A stretch of 64,000 bases of DNA from Pectinatus frisingensis (GTDB taxonomy: Bacteria; Bacillota; Negativicutes; Selenomonadales; Selenomonadaceae): contig NZ_WIQU01000054.1 of NCBI RefSeq assembly GCF_015732285.1, positions 62,001 through 126,000 on the forward strand, read 5' to 3'. Each line of letters opens with the position of its first letter. The first letter of the stretch is position 1. A program made the translations under genes and the position numbers. Below, one piece after another: positions 29,010 to 41,861 of this stretch. The notes below the pieces were generated by a model. The model saw only the letters and a program-made list of their open reading frames with translations, was not told the DNA's origin and searched no databases.

Positions 29010-29408
29010 ATGGGAATGACTGATCCGATTGCAGATATGCTTACACGTTTGCGCAATGCAAACTCTGTTTTACATGAAAAAGTTGAAATTCCTGGTTCTA
29101 ATATCAAAAGAGCTATTGCTGACGTATTAAAAGAAGAAGGATTTATAAAAGATTACACTTTTACCAAGGATAATAAACAAGGTGTAATTACAATTAAATT
29201 AAAATACGGACCTGACAGTGAACAGGTAATCACTGGAATAAAACGTATTTCCCGTCCCGGGCTTCGCGCTTATGTCAACAAAGATCAACTGCCGCGTGTT
29301 TTAGGCGGTCTTGGTATCGCAATAATATCCACTTCAAAGGGGATAATGAGTGATAAAAAGGCTCGCAGTACAGGTGTCGGCGGTGAAGTATTAGCTTACG
29401 TATGGTGA
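29010..29408 (+). CDS. rpsH: 30S ribosomal protein S8
   Basis: 132 residues: [15 protein letters not shown] at the start and [20 protein letters not shown] near the end. AAAGGAGG precedes ATG. Binds 16S rRNA helix 21. Confidence 0.98.
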   Translation: MGMTDPIADMLTRLRNANSVLHEKVEIPGSNIKRAIADVLKEEGFIKDYTFTKDNKQGVITIKLKYGPDSEQVITGIKRISRPGLRAYVNKDQLPRVLGGLGIAIISTSKGIMSDKKARSTGVGGEVLAYVW

Positions 29409-29432
29409 TTTTTAGAACTAGGAGGTGTACAA

Positions 29433-29984
29433 ATGTCAAGAATAGGAAGAGCACCTATTGAGATTCCCGCTGGTGTTACAGTTACAGTAGATGATAATAA
29501 TCATGTAGTTGTAAAAGGTCCGAAAGGCGAATTATCTCGTACGTGCCATAAAGATATAAAGGTAGTCATTGAGGGAAATGTTATAACAGTGCAGCGTCCT
29601 TCAGATGACAAAAATCATAGAGCATTACATGGTCTCACACGCAGTCTTATACATAATATGGTTGTGGGTGTTACTGAAGAATTTTCCAAAAATCTCGAAA
29701 TTAATGGCGTGGGTTATAGAGCTACACAACAGGGGAAAAATCTTAATCTTTCATTAGGATTTTCACATCCTGTAGTAGTTGAACCACCGGCAGGAATTAC
29801 TCTTACTGCTCCGGCATCTAATAAAATCGTTGTATCCGGTATTGATAAAGAACTGGTTGGCGATGTAGCTGCTAAAATCCGCAGCTATAGAGAACCTGAA
29901 CCTTATAAGGGCAAGGGTATTAAATATGAAAATGAACATATTCGTCGTAAGGTTGGTAAAGCCGGCGGCAAGGGTGCTAAATGA
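29433..29984 (+). CDS. rplF: 50S ribosomal protein L6
   Basis: 183 residues: [43 protein letters not shown] and [18 protein letters not shown]. Near the GTPase-associated centre. Confidence 0.98.
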   Translation: MSRIGRAPIEIPAGVTVTVDDNNHVVVKGPKGELSRTCHKDIKVVIEGNVITVQRPSDDKNHRALHGLTRSLIHNMVVGVTEEFSKNLEINGVGYRATQQGKNLNLSLGFSHPVVVEPPAGITLTAPASNKIVVSGIDKELVGDVAAKIRSYREPEPYKGKGIKYENEHIRRKVGKAGGKGAK

Positions 29985-30011
29985 TTTTTTTAAGGGAAAG
30001 GAGCAATTGAC

Positions 30012-30371
30012 GTGTTTAAAAGACAGGATAAGAATAAAGCTCGTCAAAAACGTCATCTGCGTGTACGCAATCGTATATCCGGTACACCGGAAAGACCTCG
30101 CTTAAACGTATTTCGCAGTCTCAGCAATGTTTATGCACAGGTAATCGATGATGTGAATGGGGTTACATTGGCGGCAGCCAGTTCGAAGGATAAGGGATTT
30201 GAAAACTACGGCGGTAACGTTGAGGCAGCTAAGGCTGTTGGTACTGCAGTAGCAAAGGCTGCGACAGCTAAGGGTATTACAGAAGTTGTATTTGATCGCA
30301 GTGGATATATATATCATGGCCGTGTCGCTGCTTTAGCAGATGCAGCCCGTGAAGCAGGACTTAAATTCTAA
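30012..30371 (+). CDS. rplR: 50S ribosomal protein L18
   Basis: 119 residues: [20 protein letters not shown] and [20 protein letters not shown]. 5S rRNA binder. GTG start after AAAGGAG. Confidence 0.98.
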   Translation: MFKRQDKNKARQKRHLRVRNRISGTPERPRLNVFRSLSNVYAQVIDDVNGVTLAAASSKDKGFENYGGNVEAAKAVGTAVAKAATAKGITEVVFDRSGYIYHGRVAALADAAREAGLKF

Positions 30372-30393
30372 TTACAGAACAGGAGGTTAATTA

Positions 30394-30894
30394 ATGGCCA
30401 AAATAGATGCTAATGCGCTTGAATTGCAGGAAAAAGTTGTATATATAAATCGCGTTGCCAAAGTTGTAAAAGGCGGTCGTCGTTTTTCTTTTAGTGCTTT
30501 GGTTGTCGTCGGCGATAAAAATGGACATGTTGGTGCGGGTCTTGGTAAAGCCAGTGAAGTACCGGAAGCAATCAGAAAAGGCATTGAAGATGCGAAAAAG
30601 AATCTTATTGAAGTTTCATTAGTTGAAAAAACTATACCGCATCAGATTACGGGTATTTTTGGTGCCGGTAAAGTTCTTTTAAAGCCGGCGGCAAAAGGTA
30701 CTGGTGTTATTGCCGGTGGCCCTGCCCGTGCTGTATTGGAATTGTGTGGAATTGGCGATATCTTGACAAAATCACTGGGTTCATCAAATCCTAATAATAT
30801 GGTACGTGCTACTATTGGTGGGTTGGGTCAATTAAAAAAAGCAGAAACAGTTGCCCAATTGCGCGGCAAGACTGTTCAGGAACTTTTGGGTTAA
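30394..30894 (+). CDS. rpsE: 30S ribosomal protein S5
   Basis: 166 residues: [20 protein letters not shown] and [20 protein letters not shown]. Decoding-fidelity protein next to S4. Strong AGGAGG. Confidence 0.98.
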   Translation: MAKIDANALELQEKVVYINRVAKVVKGGRRFSFSALVVVGDKNGHVGAGLGKASEVPEAIRKGIEDAKKNLIEVSLVEKTIPHQITGIFGAGKVLLKPAAKGTGVIAGGPARAVLELCGIGDILTKSLGSSNPNNMVRATIGGLGQLKKAETVAQLRGKTVQELLG

Positions 30895-30907
30895 GGAGGT
30901 TATTTCA

Positions 30908-31093
30908 ATGGCAAAACTGAAAGTTACTCTTACCCGCAGCCTTATCGGTCATCCGCAGGATCAGCGCGCGACCGTTAAAGCATTAGGTTTAAGGAAAATT
31001 AATTCCGTGGTAGAAAAAGATGATAATCCGGCTATTCGCGGTATGATTCATAAAGTAGAACATCTCGTAAAAGTCGAAGAAATTAATTTATAA
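30908..31093 (+). CDS. rpmD: 50S ribosomal protein L30
   Basis: 61 residues from ATG 30908 (after AAGGAGG): [20 protein letters not shown] and ALGLRKINS. The longer in-frame form from 30851 runs back into rpsE and is not supported. Confidence 0.97.
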   Translation: MAKLKVTLTRSLIGHPQDQRATVKALGLRKINSVVEKDDNPAIRGMIHKVEHLVKVEEINL

Positions 31094-31109
31094 TAAAAGG
31101 GGGTGCCAT

Positions 31110-31556
31110 GTGGCTATGAATTTACATGAATTGGCTCCGGCTCCAGGTTCAAAGAAAACACGTATTCGCGTTGGACGCGGTCTTGGTTCCGGTTGGGGAA
31201 AAACCTCAGGACGCGGTCATAAAGGCCAGAACTCCCGTGCTGGTGGTGGTGTCCGTACTGGTTTTGAAGGTGGACAGATGCCGCTATATCGCAGGCTGCC
31301 AAAACGTGGCTTCAAAAATATTTTTGGTAAAGAATATGCAGAAGTCAACGTTTGTATGTTAGAACGTTTTGAAGACGGCAGTGTAGTTGATGCTGTTACT
31401 TTAGTTGAATCCGGCATACTGAAAAATGTATGCGAGGGTGTCCGTATCCTTGGTAATGGTGAAATAACAAAAAAACTTACTGTAAGAGCACAGGGGTTTA
31501 CAAAATCTGCTGAAGAAAAGATCAAAGCAGCAGGCGGCCAAATTGAGGTGATCTGA
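31110..31556 (+). CDS. rplO: 50S ribosomal protein L15
   Basis: 148 residues: [34 protein letters not shown] and [17 protein letters not shown]. Start GTG 31110 by spacing from AGGGGGTG; ATG 31116 is possible and fits the family N-terminus better. Confidence 0.96.
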   Translation: MAMNLHELAPAPGSKKTRIRVGRGLGSGWGKTSGRGHKGQNSRAGGGVRTGFEGGQMPLYRRLPKRGFKNIFGKEYAEVNVCMLERFEDGSVVDAVTLVESGILKNVCEGVRILGNGEITKKLTVRAQGFTKSAEEKIKAAGGQIEVI

Positions 31557-31557
31557 G

Positions 31558-33469
<1,912 letters not shown>

Positions 33470-33612
33470 TAATAAGTTTATGTCGGATAGTAGTTTAATA
33501 AGGACGCTATTGAGACAATTCATTACAATAATGTTGGGCAGATATGGTTCCCTGGGAAAAGGTTGCCTGAAAACTCAGTTGGCCCAATCTTTATTCGAAA
33601 AGGAGCAGTTTC

Positions 33613-33831
33613 ATGTCTAAACAAGATGTAATTGAAGTTGAAGGTAGAGTGCTTGAAGCATTACCAAATGCAATGTTTCAGGTAGAACTGGAAAACGGCC
33701 ATGTCGTTTTAGCTCACGTATCCGGCAAGATTCGTATGAATTTTATCCGAATACTGCCGGGGGATAAGGTTACGATTGAGCTTACGCCATATGATCTTAC
33801 CCGAGGCCGTATCACTTATCGATTTAAGTAA
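33613..33831 (+). CDS. infA: Translation initiation factor IF-1
   Basis: 72 residues, OB fold: [20 protein letters not shown] and [20 protein letters not shown]. Occupies the ribosomal A site in initiation. A 143-nt gap separates it from adk. Confidence 0.98.
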   Translation: MSKQDVIEVEGRVLEALPNAMFQVELENGHVVLAHVSGKIRMNFIRILPGDKVTIELTPYDLTRGRITYRFK

Positions 33832-33879
33832 TACTCATTGGGGAAGATTAGAGGAATATTGCTGAAAGGAGTAATTGCA

Positions 33880-33993
33880 ATGAAAGTACGTCCATCAGTA
33901 AAACGTATTTGCGAAAAATGTAAAATAATTAAACGTAAAGGCCGGGTAATGGTCATTTGCGAAAACCCTAAACATAAACAAAAACAAGGATAA
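33880..33993 (+). CDS. rpmJ: 50S ribosomal protein L36
   Basis: 37 residues: [20 protein letters not shown] and [13 protein letters not shown], with CxxC...Cx4H zinc ligands (C+ form). GAAAGGAG lies before the ATG at 33880. Confidence 0.97.
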   Translation: MKVRPSVKRICEKCKIIKRKGRVMVICENPKHKQKQG

Positions 33994-34011
33994 TAGGAGG
34001 TGTGTTAACAT

Positions 34012-34389
34012 ATGGCACGTATTGCCGGTGTAGATTTACCACGTGATAAACGGATGGAAGTCGCTTTAACATATATTTTTGGTATTGGTCCAAAATCTTC
34101 ACGTGACATCTTGGCGATGACAGGTATTAATCCTGATACTCGGTCTCGTGATTTAACAGAAGATGAAGTTGCTAAGCTGCGTGAGGCAATTGAAAAAAAT
34201 TATAGTGTTGAAGGGGATCTTCGTCGTGAAGTATCACTTAACATTAAACGCTTGGTAGAAATTGGCTGTTATCGCGGCAGACGGCATCGTTTTGGACTTC
34301 CTGTCCGTGGACAGAATACAAAAAACAATGCACGTACAAGAAAAGGTCCGAAAAAGACTATTATGGGCAAGAAGAAAGAAGTATTATAA
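34012..34389 (+). CDS. rpsM: 30S ribosomal protein S13
   Basis: 125 residues: [20 protein letters not shown], helix-two-turn-helix core, and [19 protein letters not shown] at the tail. Head-domain protein contacting P-site tRNA. Confidence 0.98.
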   Translation: MARIAGVDLPRDKRMEVALTYIFGIGPKSSRDILAMTGINPDTRSRDLTEDEVAKLREAIEKNYSVEGDLRREVSLNIKRLVEIGCYRGRRHRFGLPVRGQNTKNNARTRKGPKKTIMGKKKEVL

Positions 34390-34402
34390 GGAGGGGTAGA
34401 AT

Positions 34403-34792
34403 TTGCCAGTAAGTAAATCTCGTCCCAAAAAAAGAGAACGTAAAAATATTGAATTTGGCGTAGCACATATTCGTTCAACATTCAATAATACAATTGTTAC
34501 GATTACTGATAAAAACGGTAATGCACTTTCTTGGGCAAGTGCCGGTGGACTTGGCTTCAGAGGTTCCCGTAAAAGCACACCGTTTGCGGCTCAGATGGCG
34601 GCAGAAGTAGCAGCTAAGGCTGCTATGGAACATGGACTAAAACAAGTAGAAGTTTATGTAAAAGGACCGGGAGCAGGTCGTGAAGCGGCTATTCGGTCAC
34701 TTCAGGCTACGGGACTTGAAGTTAATATGATTAAGGACGTTACGCCAATTCCACATAACGGCTGTCGTCCACCAAAACGCAGAAGAGTATAA
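34403..34792 (+). CDS. rpsK: 30S ribosomal protein S11
   Basis: 129 residues: [20 protein letters not shown] and the tail [18 protein letters not shown] start after AAGGAGGGG. Confidence 0.98.
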   Translation: MPVSKSRPKKRERKNIEFGVAHIRSTFNNTIVTITDKNGNALSWASAGGLGFRGSRKSTPFAAQMAAEVAAKAAMEHGLKQVEVYVKGPGAGREAAIRSLQATGLEVNMIKDVTPIPHNGCRPPKRRRV

Positions 34793-34812
34793 TAGGAGGG
34801 AAGAATAGATAA

Positions 34813-35400
34813 ATGGCAATTGATAGAGCACCGTCATTGAAAAGATGCCGTTCATTGGGAATTGAAGCTGCTGTAGTTGGTCTGGGTAAGAAATCTAAAC
34901 GCCAGCCGCGTCGCACTGGTCGTAAAATAAGTGAATACGGTACGCAGCTGAGAGAAAAACAAAAAGCAAAATTTATATATGGCGTATTGGAAAAGCAATT
35001 TCGTCTTTATTATGATAAAGCTAAAAAAATGCAGGGTGTTACCGGTGAAAACCTTTTGCTTTTACTGGAAAGAAGACTTGACAACGTGGTGTTTCGGTTA
35101 GGTATTGCGAATACCCGGCGTCAGGCTCGGCAAATGGTAACGCATGGTCATATTGTTGTTAATGGCAAGTGTGTTGATATTCCGTCAGCACTTGTTAAAG
35201 CAAATGATGTCGTGGGGATCAGGGAAAAGAGCCGTTCCAGTGAATTGTTCAAGGCAATTGCTGAATCCGGCAATAAACTGAGTGTTCCGGCTTGGCTTAG
35301 TGCCGGTGAATTAGGTGGTACTGTTACCAGATTCCCAAATCGTGATGAAATCGATGTTCCAGTAGACGAACAGGCTATCGTCGAATTGTACTCCAGATAA
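34813..35400 (+). CDS. rpsD: 30S ribosomal protein S4
   Basis: 195 residues: S4 N-terminal domain with a single Cys (metal-free form), then the S4 RNA-binding domain [20 protein letters not shown]. Primary 16S binder and often an autorepressor. ATG after AGGAGG. Confidence 0.97.
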   Translation: MAIDRAPSLKRCRSLGIEAAVVGLGKKSKRQPRRTGRKISEYGTQLREKQKAKFIYGVLEKQFRLYYDKAKKMQGVTGENLLLLLERRLDNVVFRLGIANTRRQARQMVTHGHIVVNGKCVDIPSALVKANDVVGIREKSRSSELFKAIAESGNKLSVPAWLSAGELGGTVTRFPNRDEIDVPVDEQAIVELYSR

Positions 35401-35461
35401 TATGTCGTAGTGGTCATAGTGTGGCAATTTATAGGCATAGAACAAAGGAGGGGAACCTTAG

Positions 35462-36421
35462 ATGATCGAGATCGAAAAGCCTAAAATAGAAATTGTGGAA
35501 TTAAGTGAAGATCAAAAATATGGCAAATTCATTTGTGAACCGCTTGAACGTGGTTATGGTACAACACTAGGAAATTCGCTGCGGCGGATTTTGTTGTCAT
35601 CGTTGATGGGAGCGGCTATTACATCGATAAAGATTGATGGTGTGCTTCATGAATTTTCCACAATACCGGGTGTGCGGGATGATGTTACTAATATTATCTT
35701 AAATTTAAAATCATTATGCTTTAAAATGCATAACGATGATCCACACACAATAAGTATAGATGTTACTGGCGAAAAAGAAGTAACTGGTGCTGATATCAAG
35801 GCTGACGCTGATATTGAAGTATTAAATCCCGATCTGCATATAGCAACTATTGATGAAAGTGGCTCACTTAAGATGGAAATGACTGTTGAACGCGGCCGTG
35901 GATATGTTCCGGCAGATAAGAATAAAAAACCTGATCAGCCTATCGGTGTTATTCCTATCGATTCAATTTTTTCTCCTATTCAGCGGGTGAACTACACTGT
36001 GTCAGATACTCGTGTGGGTAATGTTACAGATTATGATAAGCTGACTTTGGAAGTGTGGACTAATGGTTCATTACGCCCGGAAGAAGCAATCAGCAAATCT
36101 GCTAGTATACTAATTGCCCATTTCAAACTTTTCCAAAGTATGGCGGGCTGTTCAGAGGAAGAAAATGAATCAGAAAGCACCTTCATGGAAAATGAAGAAG
36201 ATGATGCAAACAAGGTAATGGAAATGACTATAGAGGATCTTGATTTATCAGTCAGATCGTTTAATTGTTTGAAGCGGGCGGAAATCAATACGGTTGCTGA
36301 TCTTGTGCAAAAGTCAGATGATGATATGATGAAAGTCAGAAATTTGGGTCGCAAATCACTTGATGAAGTGAGAAATAAGCTGAAAGAATTAGGCCTTTCA
36401 CTTGCACATAATGAAGAATAG
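35462..36421 (+). CDS. rpoA: DNA-directed RNA polymerase alpha subunit
   Basis: 319 residues. The N-terminal domain (about 1-230; [30 protein letters not shown]) dimerises and assembles beta/beta-prime. After an acidic linker, the C-terminal domain (about 250-315; [17 protein letters not shown]-like and [11 protein letters not shown]) binds UP elements and activators. AGGAGG precedes the ATG. Confidence 0.98.
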   Translation: MIEIEKPKIEIVELSEDQKYGKFICEPLERGYGTTLGNSLRRILLSSLMGAAITSIKIDGVLHEFSTIPGVRDDVTNIILNLKSLCFKMHNDDPHTISIDVTGEKEVTGADIKADADIEVLNPDLHIATIDESGSLKMEMTVERGRGYVPADKNKKPDQPIGVIPIDSIFSPIQRVNYTVSDTRVGNVTDYDKLTLEVWTNGSLRPEEAISKSASILIAHFKLFQSMAGCSEEENESESTFMENEEDDANKVMEMTIEDLDLSVRSFNCLKRAEINTVADLVQKSDDDMMKVRNLGRKSLDEVRNKLKELGLSLAHNEE

Positions 36422-36432
36422 GAGGGAAAAAA

Positions 36433-36768
36433 TTGAGAAAGTTAGGTCGTGACAGCAGTGCACGTCGTGCGCTTTTTCGCACCGTACTGACGTCATTATT
36501 TAAACACGAACGCATAGAAACAACAGAAGCTAAAGCAAAAGAAATAAGCGGGTTAGCTGAGAAAATGATTACTTTGGCAAAACAGGGCGACTTGCATGCA
36601 CGCCGTCAGATTGCTGCTGATTTATTAGATGAATCAGTAATCAAAAAATTATTTGATGAAATAGCACCTTCGTATAATGAACGTCAGGGTGGCTATACTC
36701 GTATTCTTAAACTTGGTCCTCGTCGCGGTGATGCCGCTCCGATGGTAATCCTTGAATTAGTAAAATAA
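36433..36768 (+). CDS. rplQ: 50S ribosomal protein L17
   Basis: 111 residues: [20 protein letters not shown] and [22 protein letters not shown] start after GGAGGG. Last gene of the supercluster. Confidence 0.98.
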   Translation: MRKLGRDSSARRALFRTVLTSLFKHERIETTEAKAKEISGLAEKMITLAKQGDLHARRQIAADLLDESVIKKLFDEIAPSYNERQGGYTRILKLGPRRGDAAPMVILELVK

Positions 36769-36818
36769 TAAAATTCTCATTACTTGGGTGATGCCTGGTG
36801 ATAATGAGAAGTGTCTTT

Positions 36819-36852
36819 ATAAGAACTGTCTTTGGGCGGTTCTTATTTTTTT
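36819..36852 (+). terminator. Terminator ending the ribosomal supercluster
   Basis: ATAAGAAC and GTTCTTAT pair around GTC/GGC, followed by seven T. An additional hairpin with stem TTCTCATTA/TAATGAGAA lies just upstream (36776-36810). Confidence 0.88.
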
Positions 36853-36856
36853 GCAA

Positions 36857-36907
36857 ATAAAAAAACATTTATTATGGCATATTAAATTACCATGATAAAT
36901 GTTTTAA
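36857..36907 (-). terminator. Terminator of the suf operon
   Basis: On the minus strand AAACATTTATCATGG pairs with CCATAATAAATGTTT and ends in a T-run. It serves the leftward suf genes. Confidence 0.85.
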
Positions 36908-36942
36908 AAATATTATATAAATAGCTATTGTAAATAATTAAA

Positions 36943-37425
36943 TTATTTTTGTTTTTTTTCTTTTAACATTTCATTTAACGTGTGCCATGCTAAAACAGCA
37001 CATTTAACACGAGCCGGCATATGGGAAACATCTTTTAAAGCCATTGCTTCGTCTAATTCTTCAAGTTTTTTCGGATCAGTTTCCTCACCGCGAATCATAT
37101 CAATAAATAAGTCGGTAAGTTTTATTGCTTCATCGATGCTCTTACCAATGATGAGATCAGCCATTATGTCGGTTGAAGCCTGTGATATAGCACAACCCTG
37201 TCCATTGAAAGCGGCATCTTTGATGATATCGTTTACCACATTTATTTCTAAAACAATTTCATCACCACAACTGGGATTTAAGCCTTTTTTTACCAGAATT
37301 TCATCAGCTTCACATTTAGGGTTTATTGCTGTTTTGTGATCGCTGGCTTGTAATAATTTGTGTTTATGATCCGGATGCATATTATGTTCCATGAGAATAT
37401 CATTATAAATATTATTTAACGCCAT
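36943..37425 (-). CDS. sufU: Fe-S assembly protein SufU
   Basis: 160 residues of the SufU family: LNPSCGDEIVL, NGQGCAISQASTDIM and ARVKCAVLAWHTL hold the three conserved Cys; NPSCGD supplies the Asp. In Firmicutes SufU is a zinc-dependent sulfurtransferase that takes persulfide from SufS and passes it to SufBCD. Overlaps sufS by 14 nt; last gene of the operon. Confidence 0.95.
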   Translation of the reverse strand: MALNNIYNDILMEHNMHPDHKHKLLQASDHKTAINPKCEADEILVKKGLNPSCGDEIVLEINVVNDIIKDAAFNGQGCAISQASTDIMADLIIGKSIDEAIKLTDLFIDMIRGEETDPKKLEELDEAMALKDVSHMPARVKCAVLAWHTLNEMLKEKKQK

Positions 37426-38626
37426 GAAAATAACTCCTTATGTATTTTACTTGCTCGATAAGTTGTTTTATATCGGCCTTGTCATTATAAAAGGCAATGC
37501 TGGCCCGACAGCAGAAGTTGCACTTTAAAAAACGCATAAGCGGTTGGGCACAATGATGTCCGCCACGAATTGCAACATTCCCGGAATCCATTAGGGAAGC
37601 AACGTCGTGTGGGTGGATATTTTCAATGTTAAAAGCTATTACGCCATGATGGGCTGAAAAATTGTTGCTGCCATATATTGTTATATAAGGCAGTTTACTG
37701 AGCTCTTCACCGGCAAGATGACTAAGCTCAGTTTCTCGCTCGATGATTTTATTGTAACCAATAGATTCAATAAAATCAATAGCTGCAGCCAGCCCCACGG
37801 CACCACCAACATTTTGGGTTCCAGCTTCGAATTTATAGGGCAACTCGGCGAAAGTGGCCGTTTGTTCATCGACATAGTCGATCATTTCACCACCAGTCAG
37901 AAAAGGCGGCATCGCTTCCAGATATTTTTCCTTACCATATAATATGCCGATCCCCATAGGGGCATACATTTTATGGCCGGAAAAAGAGTAGAAATCACAG
38001 TCAAGAGAAGAAACGTCAATTTTTTCATGGGGAATGGCCTGGGCACCGTCGATGGATACAACGATGTTGTGTGCATGGGCAATCGGTATCAATTCTTTTA
38101 AATTTTGTTCACTGCCTAAGACGTTTGATATCTGAGTCAGGGAAAGGATTTTGGTTTTGTCAGATATTTTATTTTTTAGTTCAGCTGTTGTTATAATTCC
38201 ATCCTCGTTAGGGTATAAATAAATCAATTTAGCTTTATGGCGTTTGGCAGCTTGTTGCCAGGGAATCATGTTGCTATGGTGTTCCATTATTGATATGAGA
38301 ATTTCATCATCTGGCTGTAATAAAAGTTCGGATAGGCTAAATGCGATAAGATTAAGTGATTCAGAAGCATTTCGTGTATAAATAATTTCCTGCGCCTTAG
38401 CTGCACCGATGAATTCGGCAATTTTTTTGCGGGCATTTTCATAGGCGTCAGTGGCTTTTTGTGATAATTCATAGAGACCGCGCAGGGGGTTGGCATTTTC
38501 GCGGCGATAATAATCGGCTACAGCATCTATTACCATATCAGGTTTTTGTGTGGTGGCAGCATTGTCAAGATATGCTAAAGTGCTATTACGGCGCATTATT
38601 GGAAAGTAGTTTTTATAACGATTCAT
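37412..38626 (-). CDS. sufS: Cysteine desulfurase SufS
   Basis: 404 residues of the group II desulfurases. FYSFSGHKMYAPMGIGILYG holds the PLP Lys, and RGGHHCAQPLMR carries the catalytic Cys (usually RTGHHCAQP). It liberates sulfur from cysteine as a persulfide for SufU. AGGAAG supports ATG 38626; a longer start at 38647 is less likely. Overlaps sufD by 14 nt. Confidence 0.95.
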   Translation of the reverse strand: MNRYKNYFPIMRRNSTLAYLDNAATTQKPDMVIDAVADYYRRENANPLRGLYELSQKATDAYENARKKIAEFIGAAKAQEIIYTRNASESLNLIAFSLSELLLQPDDEILISIMEHHSNMIPWQQAAKRHKAKLIYLYPNEDGIITTAELKNKISDKTKILSLTQISNVLGSEQNLKELIPIAHAHNIVVSIDGAQAIPHEKIDVSSLDCDFYSFSGHKMYAPMGIGILYGKEKYLEAMPPFLTGGEMIDYVDEQTATFAELPYKFEAGTQNVGGAVGLAAAIDFIESIGYNKIIERETELSHLAGEELSKLPYITIYGSNNFSAHHGVIAFNIENIHPHDVASLMDSGNVAIRGGHHCAQPLMRFLKCNFCCRASIAFYNDKADIKQLIEQVKYIRSYFHGVK

Positions 38627-39686
38627 TGCAGAGCACTTCCTTATCATAAGTATCTATTTTTGCGGCTAAATTTTGCGGCAGCAGATTTTTCAAACGGGCA
38701 ATAGCCGAATCAAGAAAGATTTGCCGAGCAGATGTTTCATCAATACCGCGCGACTGTAAATAAAAGAGGTGTTCTTCATCAAGGGCGCCGATAGCTGCAC
38801 CGTGGTTGCCAACAACATCGTCTTCATCGCAGAGCATCAAGGGAACACTTTTGTTTTTGGCAGTTTTACTTAAAAGAAGTACATTTTCACTTTCATTACC
38901 TGAAGAACCTTTACAACCATGGTGAAAATCAAGTGTACCCCGAGCTGTCTTCTTACTGTCGTTGAGTAAAAGGCCAGTCATTTTTATTTCGGATAAGCCT
39001 TTTTTGCCATAATGACGAGTGACATAGTTAAGATCGATATCCTGCCGGCTATGTCCAATATAATCAGCATATATTTCGGAAGCAGCCTTGTAGCCGTGTA
39101 AATCAGTTAAAGCAGAAGCTAAAGCAGTTTTACCGCCTAAGGGCATATGATGAATAGTTACCTTGGCGTCGTTTTCCACATAAGCAATGGCATTGTTGAA
39201 GGCAAGAAAATTTTCGCCTAATAATTGCAGACATGTGAAGGTTAGAGAAGAATTCTTTTTAGCATGTATTCTGATGAGATCAGTGTATTGACCGGCTGCG
39301 TTAGCTGATGATGATATAGAGACTATTATATTGGCATGAGAATTTTCTTCAAGGATGATATCAAAAAGAGCAGTTAACTTATCATTGTCCTTTAGTGTCA
39401 TATCAAAGATAAGTGGTGTCTCTACGGAATTATCCTTATTTACAGTAATGGTTTTAGTTATAGAGGCATTGGCGATAATATATGAAGCAGTTTTTGCATC
39501 ATTACCGGAAATAAGAAAATTGTCAAGACTGGTTTTGTTCTTAATATGCATACCGGTTGAATCACCGGTGATGACGGGATTATTTTTGTCATCAGGTCTA
39601 TTATAAAGTTGAATTTGTTTATAATTTACATTAAAATGATTCCATGTGAGCACGGGAATATTATTGCCATTTAGTATTGTGTCCAT
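38613..39686 (-). CDS. sufD: Fe-S scaffold subunit SufD
   Basis: 357 residues, a beta-helix protein of the SufB/SufD family: DFHHGCKGSSGNESENVLLL, VPLMLCDEDDVVGNHGAAIG and EEHLFYLQSRGI. It pairs with SufB, and SufC powers the complex. Its start overlaps the sufB stop by one base (TGATG), so it is translationally coupled. Confidence 0.92.
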   Translation of the reverse strand: MDTILNGNNIPVLTWNHFNVNYKQIQLYNRPDDKNNPVITGDSTGMHIKNKTSLDNFLISGNDAKTASYIIANASITKTITVNKDNSVETPLIFDMTLKDNDKLTALFDIILEENSHANIIVSISSSANAAGQYTDLIRIHAKKNSSLTFTCLQLLGENFLAFNNAIAYVENDAKVTIHHMPLGGKTALASALTDLHGYKAASEIYADYIGHSRQDIDLNYVTRHYGKKGLSEIKMTGLLLNDSKKTARGTLDFHHGCKGSSGNESENVLLLSKTAKNKSVPLMLCDEDDVVGNHGAAIGALDEEHLFYLQSRGIDETSARQIFLDSAIARLKNLLPQNLAAKIDTYDKEVLCNESL

Positions 39687-41104
39687 CAGCCGATACCTCC
39701 TTCCATTTCAAGACGTATAAGATTATTCATTTCAACAGCATACTCAAGTGGCAGTTCTTTGGATATGGGATTGGCAAAACCGTTAACAATTAGTGTTTTT
39801 GCTTCGTTTTCATTGATACCGCGGCTCATCAGATAAAATACAGCTTCATCATCAATACGGCCAATAGATGCTTCGTGGCCGACGTTGACATCATCGCAGC
39901 GCACATCCATCAATGGAATGGTATCAGAACGTGATTTATCATCAAGCATCAGTGATTGACAGGATACGCTGGATTTACTTTTATGGGCTTTTTCCGTCAT
40001 AGTGACAGCACTTCTGAAGGTACCAATACCACCGGATTTGGAAAGTGATTTGGTATTGACGACAGACGAGGTATGCGGAGCATTGTGCAGAATTTTTGTA
40101 CCGGTGTCAAGATTTTGTCCTTCACCGGCAAAAGTAATACCGGTAAACTCTGATTTGGAATATTCACCATTTAAAATCGTCATCGGATATAGATAGGAAA
40201 CGTGTGAGCCAAAAGAACCGGAAATCCATTCCATACTACCGTTCCTTTCGACTTTAGCGCGTTTAGTGTTAAGATTATACATATTTTTAGACCAGTTTTC
40301 AATCGTTGAATAACGCAGATGAGCATTCTCACCGACAAATAATTCGACACAACCGGCGTGGAGGTTAGCCACATTATATTTGGGAGCTGAACAGCCTTCA
40401 ATAAAATGTAGATAAGCACCTTTGTCAACGATTATTAGGGTATGTTCAAATTGACCGGCTCCCGGTGAGTTAAGACGGAAATATGACTGCAAGGGTATAT
40501 CAACGGTGGTATAGGGCGGAACATAGACAAAGGATCCACCAGACCACACCGCACCATGCAGAGCGGCAAATTTGTGATCGGAAGGAGGTACTAGTTTCAT
40601 AAAATGTTGTTTTATCATTTCAGCATATGGGCCGGCTAGCGCTTCTTCAATACCGCTGTAAATAACACCTTTTTTAGCAACAGAATCTTGAATGTTGTGA
40701 TAAACAAGTTCAGAATCGTATTGCGCTCCTACACCGGCAAGCGACGTGCGCTCAGCTTCTGGTATGCCGAGACGTTCGAAAGTGTCTTTGATGTCTGCCG
40801 GGACTTCATCCCACTTGGCAGCCATTTTTGTTTTTGACCGTACATAAGTAACAATGTTGTCTATATCAAGATCTGTTATATCGGGTCCCCAATTGGGAAC
40901 TTTTAGTTCATTATAAATTTTTAATGACTTTAGGCGGTGTTCAAGCATCCAATTCGGTTCGTGTTTTTTAGCACTTATTTGGCGAACAATATCTTCAGTC
41001 AGTCCGCTAGCAAGCTTTTCAACATCTTTTTCGGCTTTTTTAAAATCATATAGATTGCGGTCGACGTCTGCAACCATGGTTTTTTTCTTTGTTGTATCAG
41101 ACAT
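39686..41104 (-). CDS. sufB: Fe-S scaffold subunit SufB
   Basis: 472 residues: KHEPNWMLEHRLKSLKIY, ALHGAVWSGGSFVYVPPYT, VNTKSLSKSGG and DVNVGHEASIGRIDDEAVFY are SufB hallmarks. Forms the scaffold where the Fe-S cluster is built. AGGAAGGTGG supports ATG 41104; the longer frame to 41137 runs into sufC. Overlaps sufC by 8 nt. Confidence 0.96.
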   Translation of the reverse strand: MSDTTKKKTMVADVDRNLYDFKKAEKDVEKLASGLTEDIVRQISAKKHEPNWMLEHRLKSLKIYNELKVPNWGPDITDLDIDNIVTYVRSKTKMAAKWDEVPADIKDTFERLGIPEAERTSLAGVGAQYDSELVYHNIQDSVAKKGVIYSGIEEALAGPYAEMIKQHFMKLVPPSDHKFAALHGAVWSGGSFVYVPPYTTVDIPLQSYFRLNSPGAGQFEHTLIIVDKGAYLHFIEGCSAPKYNVANLHAGCVELFVGENAHLRYSTIENWSKNMYNLNTKRAKVERNGSMEWISGSFGSHVSYLYPMTILNGEYSKSEFTGITFAGEGQNLDTGTKILHNAPHTSSVVNTKSLSKSGGIGTFRSAVTMTEKAHKSKSSVSCQSLMLDDKSRSDTIPLMDVRCDDVNVGHEASIGRIDDEAVFYLMSRGINENEAKTLIVNGFANPISKELPLEYAVEMNNLIRLEMEGGIG

Positions 41105-41861
41105 TGTTACCACCTTCCTGAGTTTCAAAACGAACAAATCCGGTTTTATTTATTTCATCAATGAGTTCACTGCCACCTTCAGCGACAATATGACCTTTTA
41201 CCAATATGTGGACCTTATCTATTTTCAATTTGTCCAGTATATGCATATTATGGGAAATTATTAATAACCCTTTTTCGTTATCTTGTTGAAATTCAGTAAT
41301 TCCCCTGAGCATGATATTAACGGCATCAACATCAAGACCGGAATCAGTTTCATCCATAATGGCAAGTTTTGGTGAAAGCATCAACAGCTGGAGCATTTCT
41401 ACTTTTTTGCGTTCACCGCCGGAAAAACCAACGTTGAGATCACGTTCAAGATATTCATGTTTTAGATCGAGATTTTTTAGAGTATCATTGAGTTTTTGCC
41501 GGAATAATTTACCCTTGAGAGGATTTGCCGTATTTTTGGAAGCAGCACGTAGAAAACTATACAGAGAAATACCAGGAACTTCAACGGGTGATTGAAAGGA
41601 TAGGAAAATACCTTTTTTTGCCCTTTTGTCGGTCGGCAAGTCAGTGATATCTTCATTTTCAAAAAGTATACTGCCGCTGGTAGTTTTATAAGCTGGATTG
41701 GCGAGCAGAGAAGAGCCAAAAGTCGATTTGCCGGCACCGTTGGGTCCCATTAATATATGCGTTTCTCCCTTATTTATAGTGAGGTTTAAATTATGCAGTA
41801 TAGAAATATCGTCTGTTGATGCAATGGAATAATTTTTGACCTCAAGTAATTTATCGCTCAT
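41097..41861 (-). CDS. sufC: Fe-S assembly ATPase SufC
   Basis: 254 residues: Walker A GPNGAGKSTFG, signature FSGGERKKVEMLQ and Walker B LAIMDETDSGLD, the SufC-specific variant. Soluble ABC-type ATPase of the SufBCD complex. ATG 41861 follows CAGGGAGTG. First gene of sufCBDSU. Confidence 0.96.
   Translation of the reverse strand: MSDKLLEVKNYSIASTDDISILHNLNLTINKGETHILMGPNGAGKSTFGSSLLANPAYKTTSGSILFENEDITDLPTDKRAKKGIFLSFQSPVEVPGISLYSFLRAASKNTANPLKGKLFRQKLNDTLKNLDLKHEYLERDLNVGFSGGERKKVEMLQLLMLSPKLAIMDETDSGLDVDAVNIMLRGITEFQQDNEKGLLIISHNMHILDKLKIDKVHILVKGHIVAEGGSELIDEINKTGFVRFETQEGGNNV

Noticed and set aside
33480-33620. 46-codon frame between adk and infA
   Set aside because: No ribosome-binding site; it overlaps the infA start; no similarity to map or KOW proteins.
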